Assembly: GCA_003557965.1 (NCBI GenBank)
Contig: PWND01000140.1
Location: 1 to 7,895, forward strand
DNA: 7,895 nucleotides
From: Bacteroidales bacterium
Lineage (GTDB): Bacteria > Bacteroidota > Bacteroidia > Bacteroidales > UBA7960
Direction: 5' to 3'
How positions within the stretch are numbered: position 1 is the first letter of the stretch; each line of letters opens with the position of its first letter. Below, in pieces: positions 7,118 through 7,895 of this stretch. The notes under the pieces are model-generated. The model worked only from the letters and a program-made list of their open reading frames with translations. It was not told the origin of the DNA and searched no databases. The translations under genes were made by a program, and so were the position numbers.

Positions 7118-7895
7118 TTGTCACGAAAGAAAAGAAACAAATTATATAAAGAAGTATTCGAGAGTGTCAGGATAAGTGATTTTGCAGCAGAGGGCAAAGC
7201 ATTATGCCGCATTAATGACATGGTTGTTTTTGTCAGAAATGCTGCCCCCGGCGACTTAGCTGATATACGCATTACCAAAACAAAAAGAAAATTCCTTGAA
7301 GCTGAAATAATTAATATTCACGAAAAGTCGGAGTTTCGTGAAGACCCTTTTTGTCCGCACTATGGTGTTTGTGGAGGATGCAAGTGGCAGCACCTGAAGT
7401 ACAAGCAACAGTTATTTTTTAAGCAGCATCAGGTTGTTGATAATATTGAAAGAATTGGGAAAATACCTAAAAGCGAATTTAATTTACTCCCCATTAAAGG
7501 TTCTGAAAAAACAAAATTCTACCGAAACAAGCTGGAGTTTTCTTTTACCGATAACAGGTGGCTAAGTCCTGAAGAAATAGATAGCAAAAATATTATCACT
7601 GATAAAAATGGCCTGGGCTTTCATGTGCCCGGATGTTATGACAAAGTACTGGATATTGATAAATGTTACCTGCAGCCTGAACCATCCAATAAAATAAGGC
7701 TTTGGCTTAAGGAATACGCAATTAGAAATAAGCTGGAGTTCTATGATGTTAAACATCAAAGCAAAGGCTGGCTTAGAAATGTTGTAATTAGAAATAACAC
7801 TAAAGGAGATTTTCTTGTAAATATTGTTGTTTCATGGCAGGATGATGAAAAGCTTGAAAAATTGTTTGATGAGCTTGCCAAAGTATTTCCGGAAG
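7118..7895 (+). CDS. rlmD: 23S rRNA (uracil-C5)-methyltransferase, RlmD/TrmA family, N-terminal part, TTG start
   Basis: The first 259 codons of an iron-sulfur, SAM-dependent RNA uracil-5 methyltransferase; the rest lies beyond the window. The frame has no ATG before 7220. TTG at 7118 gives M-SRKKRNKLY, matching the basic Bacteroidota N-terminus I remember for this family, and keeps the whole TRAM RNA-binding domain (about 5-70, with SDFAAEGKALCRI). The ATG at 7220 would remove its first strands. The 4Fe-4S ligands have the family spacing C-x5-C-x2-C in CPHYGVCGGC (Cys79, Cys85, Cys88), with the fourth, Cys183, in IDKCYLQP. YRNKLEFSF (135-143) is also typical. The SAM-binding motifs and catalytic Cys would fall past base 7895, so activity cannot be judged. 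RlmD (U1939) is the likeliest assignment; RlmC- or TrmA-like specificity is not excluded. The gene is in the same reading frame as alaS, after its stop. Confidence 0.9.
   Translation, partial: MSRKKRNKLYKEVFESVRISDFAAEGKALCRINDMVVFVRNAAPGDLADIRITKTKRKFLEAEIINIHEKSEFREDPFCPHYGVCGGCKWQHLKYKQQLFFKQHQVVDNIERIGKIPKSEFNLLPIKGSEKTKFYRNKLEFSFTDNRWLSPEEIDSKNIITDKNGLGFHVPGCYDKVLDIDKCYLQPEPSNKIRLWLKEYAIRNKLEFYDVKHQSKGWLRNVVIRNNTKGDFLVNIVVSWQDDEKLEKLFDELAKVFPE

Noticed and set aside
7562..7759. 65-codon minus-strand open frame
   Set aside because: It is antisense to the RlmD-type gene, across the segment carrying the fourth iron-sulfur Cys.

Overview
The window looks like a chromosomal segment of a Bacteroidota bacterium. 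The DNA is AT-rich, most genes lack Shine-Dalgarno leaders, and three intergenic sites match the Bacteroidota -7 promoter consensus TAnnTTTG. The N-terminus of the M23 peptidase and the 4Fe-4S methyltransferase also resemble Bacteroidota homologues. I cannot assign a genus from sequence reading alone.

Layout from left to right. Positions 1-133 (minus) hold the N-terminal 44 codons of a small lipoprotein cut by the window edge. A 180-base gap follows with two hairpins. Positions 314-2296 (minus) encode a 660-residue secreted protein of unrecognised family, with a signal peptide, a Gly/Ser-rich linker, one TPR-like segment and a C-terminus resembling YD/MORN-like proteins. A 318-base divergent intergenic region leads to 2615-3163 (plus), a complete family I inorganic pyrophosphatase (ppa). 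This gene converges on 3281-4249 (minus), a membrane-anchored M23 (LytM-type) peptidoglycan endopeptidase with all metal and catalytic residues present. A 219-base divergent region holds a 42-bp interrupted palindrome and two candidate promoters. It leads to 4469-7084 (plus), a complete alanyl-tRNA synthetase (alaS). Positions 7118-7895 (plus) are the N-terminal 259 codons of an RlmD-type 23S rRNA uracil-C5 methyltransferase that appears to start at TTG, 33 bases after alaS.

The right part is ordinary housekeeping: tRNA charging, rRNA modification, wall remodelling, and pyrophosphate removal, which pulls aminoacylation and polymerisation forward. alaS and the methyltransferase are same-strand neighbours and probably one transcription unit. 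The left part (secreted protein plus lipoprotein) is the accessory portion and the least understood. I see no mobile element, CRISPR array, tRNA or rRNA gene. I found no convincing new multi-gene system. The best leads are the large palindrome centred near the predicted M23 transcript start, the unrecognised secreted protein, and the TTG-initiated methyltransferase.
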